From contig NC_134989.1 in the NCBI RefSeq assembly GCF_050947335.1, positions 5,015,501-5,079,500 on the forward strand: 64,000 nucleotides of DNA, written 5' to 3'. The position numbers and the translations under genes are program-made. Numbering within the stretch: position 1 is the stretch's first letter; every line of letters begins with the position of its first letter. Origin of the DNA: Megachile rotundata. Taxonomy: Eukaryota > Arthropoda > Insecta > Hymenoptera > Megachilidae. The notes under the pieces are model-generated. The model saw only the letters and a list, made by a program, of their open reading frames with translations. It was not told where the DNA came from and ran no database searches. Below are positions 60,370-64,000 of the stretch, one piece after another.

Positions 60370-60710
60370 AATTCAATGACATGTACTGTCTACTTGTATT
60401 TAACATTGCTTCGGAGTGAACGATTTTGTGTCTATATTTAATGTTATTTCAAATTGAACGATTTTGTGTCTACACTCAATGTTCTTCGAAAGTGAATAAT
60501 TTTGTGTCTCTCTTCAAAGCGAACAGTTTTGTGTCTATATTCAACGTTGTTCTGAACTGAACGATTTTGTGTCTGTATGTATTTAATGTTTCGTAGTGAA
60601 CGACTTTGTGGTTATGTATATTTAATGTTCCGAACTGAACGATTTTGTATCTATACATATACATCATTCTGAACTGAACGATTTCGCATCTATCTTTCAG
60701 AGTCAGTTTC
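60370..60710. repeat. Tandem repeat, unit about 40 bp
   Basis: Eight copies of CTGAACGATTTTGTGTCTAT with TTAATGTT, mostly 38-41 bp apart. A 79-codon - strand frame (VQFGTLNIHNHKVV) is repeat translation. Confidence 0.9.
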
Positions 60711-60941
60711 CACATGATGAAAGTTCAGAGTGGGCGTGCAATTTTTGCGAAAAAGGGTGACCAAAGCAGTTCTTGTTTTGTAATGGATACAGAAATTCGG
60801 GTGGGATTGAAAAAGTCCTTAGTAAACTGCTCAGAGTGACGTGGGTCTGGTCCCAAAAAGTAGTAAGTAAATCCAAGTAATTAAATAAGGAAGTAAAAAT
60901 AAAGGATGAAGTATACGATTAAGTACAGCAAACAGATAGTG
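60711..60941. other. Single-copy spacer
   Basis: Nothing recognised. Confidence 0.4.
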
Positions 60942-60945
60942 TTAA

Positions 60946-61186
60946 CTTCTCGTGTAATTTATTTATCAGATACGTCTGTCAAGACTAACTATTCAGGACT
61001 GTAACATTAAAACGAACAAAGAAGATTAAAATTTTGTGAGTATTTTATATTCAGGGATCCTTAATAATGCAACTTATAGTTGGACCTAAATTTCAAAGTT
61101 GAAGAGTATTCAAAATTCGAGTAAGGTTTGTCACATTTGAGCTCTAAGAGCGTCACGAGTAAAACTCGTCAAACCACAGGAAGAGG
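60946..61186 (+). mobile_element. TTAA-flanked MITE, 241-bp copy
   Basis: TTAA at 60942-60945 and 61187-61190. Closest relative is the split copy at 8459: shared TCAAGACTAACTATTCA against TCAAAACTAACTATTCA, TTATAGTTGGACCTAAATTT and GAGCGTCACGAGTAAAACTC. The element has no coding capacity. Confidence 0.8.
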
Positions 61187-61190
61187 TTAA

Positions 61191-62060
61191 TAATAAACTA
61201 AAAATATTTGAAAGAAACGAGTCCTTGCTGCTACGAGTGAAGATGCTACCTATTTAAGCCTGTACAAAGTGTCTGGAGAAAACAGTTATATTACAGTATT
61301 GACAGAAACTTTGAAATCTTGCCATTGTATTTTATTCAATAACAAAGTCGCAACAGAGCCCCGGACAGACGGGCGCGCCCTCGGCGAAAGGTCAGCGAAA
61401 CGAAGCCGTTCGTGTTGTTTCCATTAATGGCGACATACGCGCGGCCACCTTAGCGAAAAGGCACGCACACACGAGAAGAGACAGAGTCTCGGGGAACGCA
61501 CAAAGGTCGAGGAGCGGCAGAGTTGCCCGTTCTCGACAATGAGCAGCAACGTGGCCCTCGTTGTCGAAGCAGGGAGGCGGGAGGGTCGGAATCGGAGGGG
61601 TTGGCCCGGTAAAAGTGTGTCTCTGTGGCACGAGGGGTGACGTTTTGTTGCTGCACCCTTTCCCCTGCGCGCTCCCCTTTTAACCCGACCAACCGTCACC
61701 CAGACGGTGAGGCAGGTTAGGGTTGTCTGGTAGGGCGGTAGGACGAGTCAGTCGATGTGTAGGGGATTTTACGACCCTCTACTCGTCCGCCTGGATGGGG
61801 TCCCCTTTTGTCCCTTTCCCCGCCAACGTTTACCCCATCATGTCTACCCTCCGCGTGTTCCATTGGGGTAGGTCATGCTGCTGCCCCCATTATTATATTA
61901 CACGAGGAATGGAGAGCCCCTCGGGAACACTGACGGTACTTATGGCTGATGCCATCGTACGATTTTTCATTCGGGTTTTTGAATTCTGGAGTTATACACA
62001 GCTGACGTCCGAATTTTATCTTATTGGGTTAGCAGAACGGATATGGGTCTTCTTTTTCTG
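61191..62060. other. GC-rich island
   Basis: GC-rich at 61350-61960. Several frames of 80-113 codons on both strands, none recognised. 61670-61740 has AACCCGACCAACCGTCACCC, then G-rich sequence. Confidence 0.4.
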
Positions 62061-62595
62061 GTAAATTTTGTTCAACTTGTGCAGTTGAATCTTAGTTTAT
62101 AGATTTTAATGCGTTCACTGCTGTTTCATATGTATACAAATTAATAATACATCAGTAACATATGGCACTGCAATTTGATATTCGTTATATTGATATGTTC
62201 GAATTATAGTGACTGTTTGATTAATAACAAGATATATTGATACGCGTATGTATATATTGACATATTGATGCACGTAAATACACTGATATTTTAAACGCTA
62301 TATTTAATTCGTTCGAGTAAATAGTACGACTGTTTTTAACAAATCTATAACGATTATTCTGACGGTAGTTTTCACACAAATTCAAACATGTTTCTATATT
62401 GTTATTGTCATGCAATATTAGAAAAATTCATTCGTTTCACTGTCCTTTAATTCGAATTAAAAATCTCTCTTATGATCTTTAATATGAAGTATTTAACAAT
62501 TAAATTTTAAAAGTGAAAATTCTTTCTTTAATTAAAAGTGGAATAAAAATATTTTCTTCTCATGATCTTCAAATGTCTCGTTGGCTTCAAACTAT
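62061..62595. other. AT-rich DNA
   Basis: GATATATTGATA / GACATATTGATGCACG phrases recur at 62225-62290. Otherwise nothing recognised. Confidence 0.45.
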
Positions 62596-62599
62596 CAAT

Positions 62600-63265
62600 T
62601 TCGCTATTTATGTATAAACAGATAAGTGTATATGTCCATTTGTTTTCCTGAATAAAAAATAAGAAATTGTGTAAAGATCTTAAATTTACCTTGCTCGTAA
62701 TACAAGGCCATTAACGCTGTATGAGTACTAAGTCACAATTTTTGTGCCGTATTACAGAATACCGCGTTATATGAGGGTCTACCATAATCCTGTCAGCTTC
62801 ACTGTTCATACATAAACAGAAAATAAGTGTATATGTACACTTGCTTTTCTAAACAAAAAATAAGGAATTTTGAAAAATTGTAAATTTATCTTTTTCGCAG
62901 TAGAAAGCCATTAGCAGTGCATGAATACTAAGTTACAATCTTTTCGCCGTATTACAAAAAACCGCATCATATGAGGGCCTATCGTAATCCTGTCAACTAT
63001 AGTGTTTGTAAGTAAACAGTAGTTAGGTGCATATGTATACTATTTACTAAACAAAAAATAAAGAATAATATGAAAATCAACATTAACTTCACTGTTCACG
63101 CATAGACAACAGTTAAATGTGCATTTTTTTCTGAACACGAAATTTAAAACTTTATAAGAATGTTAAATTTATTTTGCATGTAATATAAGCCCAGTAGCGT
63201 TATGTGAGTCTAGTCGCAGCATTTTCGCCGTGTTACAAGAAATCGCGTTATATGAGGATCCACCG
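62600..63265 (+). repeat. 200-bp tandem repeat, about 3.5 units
   Basis: Units start near 62600, 62801, 63001 and 63086; the third is truncated. Each unit has TTCACTGTTCATACATAAACAG, an AACAAAAAATAAG stretch, AAGCCATTAGCAGT, TTTCGCCGTATTAC and CGCGTTATATGAGG. The first two are 200 bp each. Its consistent length and order suggest satellite-like duplication or an array of element ends. Confidence 0.85.
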
Positions 63266-64000
63266 CAAACCTCGAAACTTACAGCATTCAAACTTTACAA
63301 TTTCTCCGAATTCTCTGAAAAAATTCTCCTCTGCAGTTTTCGATAAAACTGTCGAATCTGCCGTGCGTGTATCACGTTCTTTTCGTCACCACAGCAGTAC
63401 GTGTTCCACTTTAACGGTTACGCGGCAAAACTTGATCGAAGAAAAATCGCGCGAGCATCGAGTCGGTCGACCCTGTTTCAAGTCGTGGAATTTGAAGAAC
63501 GTGCCAGTTGTTGGCGCGAGGGGAAAAACGGACTGCGTCCGTGTACATCGGGCGAGGGGGTGAACGGGATGAAGAAAAATTTTTCGGACGTCTTTCCCGG
63601 AGCTTTCACGGCTAAATTGCCGACGACGAAGGATAAAAGTTTGGCGTGGCGTGGCGGGCAGAAAACTCTGACTAGTAACGAGACGTGGAACAACGAATTC
63701 CGATGCAGAGTGATACACGGCCCTGGCCCAACGCCAGGGTTTACGCTGCAAAATTGCACTTCCACCCCGGCCCTCTGACGACCCTCTTTTTCACTCTGCG
63801 CCTCTGTTTCACCGCACCGTCTCCTCGATAATACAACCTGCCGAGGTTTTCGCTTATCTACGACACCGACACGCTTCGTAGGCCGACTCTTCGGCACCGT
63901 TTCGACGCGGTCGCACGAAATTCGGGCATTATCTCACCCCTTGCTGCCCTCTTTGTTCGCGATCCGCTAACGCGACGAAGATGGATCGCGTTTCAACGGA
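63266..64000. other. GC-rich island running off the window
   Basis: Several overlapping frames of 119-139 codons on both strands with no recognised domain. A small repeat, GGCGTGGCGTGGCGGG, lies near 63646. It may be part of an exon or promoter beyond the end. Confidence 0.35.

Noticed and set aside
1..64000. CRISPR arrays, operons, phage or plasmid genes
   Set aside because: Tandem repeats here have no unique equal-length spacers; no bacterial gene, ribosome-binding site or dense coding is present.

Overview
The window reads as nuclear DNA of an insect, most likely a hymenopteran such as a bee. The basis is strong compositional patchiness (very AT-rich DNA broken by GC-rich, CpG-containing islands), an internally deleted mariner element, TTAA-flanked piggyBac-type MITEs, and many AATTTGGG-type minisatellites. 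No operon, ribosome-binding site, tRNA, rRNA or CRISPR array was seen. The species call is inference.

The window is essentially a gene desert, either intergenic or the inside of a very long intron. Only one stretch looks like a real gene: a small two-exon candidate at 16661-17088 on the + strand, encoding about 80 residues, with a plausible start, intron, stop and poly(A) signal. I do not recognise the product. Long open frames elsewhere fall in GC-rich or tandem-repeat DNA and look like chance.

Mobile DNA. A mariner remnant lies at 3103-3696 with both TIRs and its TA duplication, but its catalytic middle is missing. A family of about 240-bp TTAA-flanked MITEs occurs at 8459-10332 (split), 11528-11767, 59461-59696 and 60946-61186. 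Two further TTAA-type elements lie at 53925-54075 and 59121-59430. The copy at 8459 is split by a 1626-bp solo-LTR-like insertion (8690-10315) with a CAAA target duplication; without the insert the host copy is 244 bp, the family length. A decayed 3' piece of an RNase-H-bearing non-LTR retrotransposon follows at about 11810-12330.

Tandem repeats. About twenty minisatellite arrays of the AATTTGGG/AAATTCCC type are scattered through the window. G-rich-strand arrays are confined to about 1.3-13.7 kb and 44.0-44.8 kb; the others are C-rich on the + strand. Three arrays switch from G-rich to C-rich part-way. Several arrays lie between or beside duplicated single-copy segments (7.2/7.8 kb, 21.7/22.3 kb, 28.1/28.5 kb), and three share a related flanking sequence. 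Other arrays have 7-bp, 8-bp, about 40-bp, about 65-bp, 150-bp-class and 200-bp units.

GC-rich islands (largest 41480-43420, 49340-50990 and 61350-62060) alternate with AT-rich DNA and are the best places to look for promoters, enhancers or untranslated exons. None gives a convincing protein.
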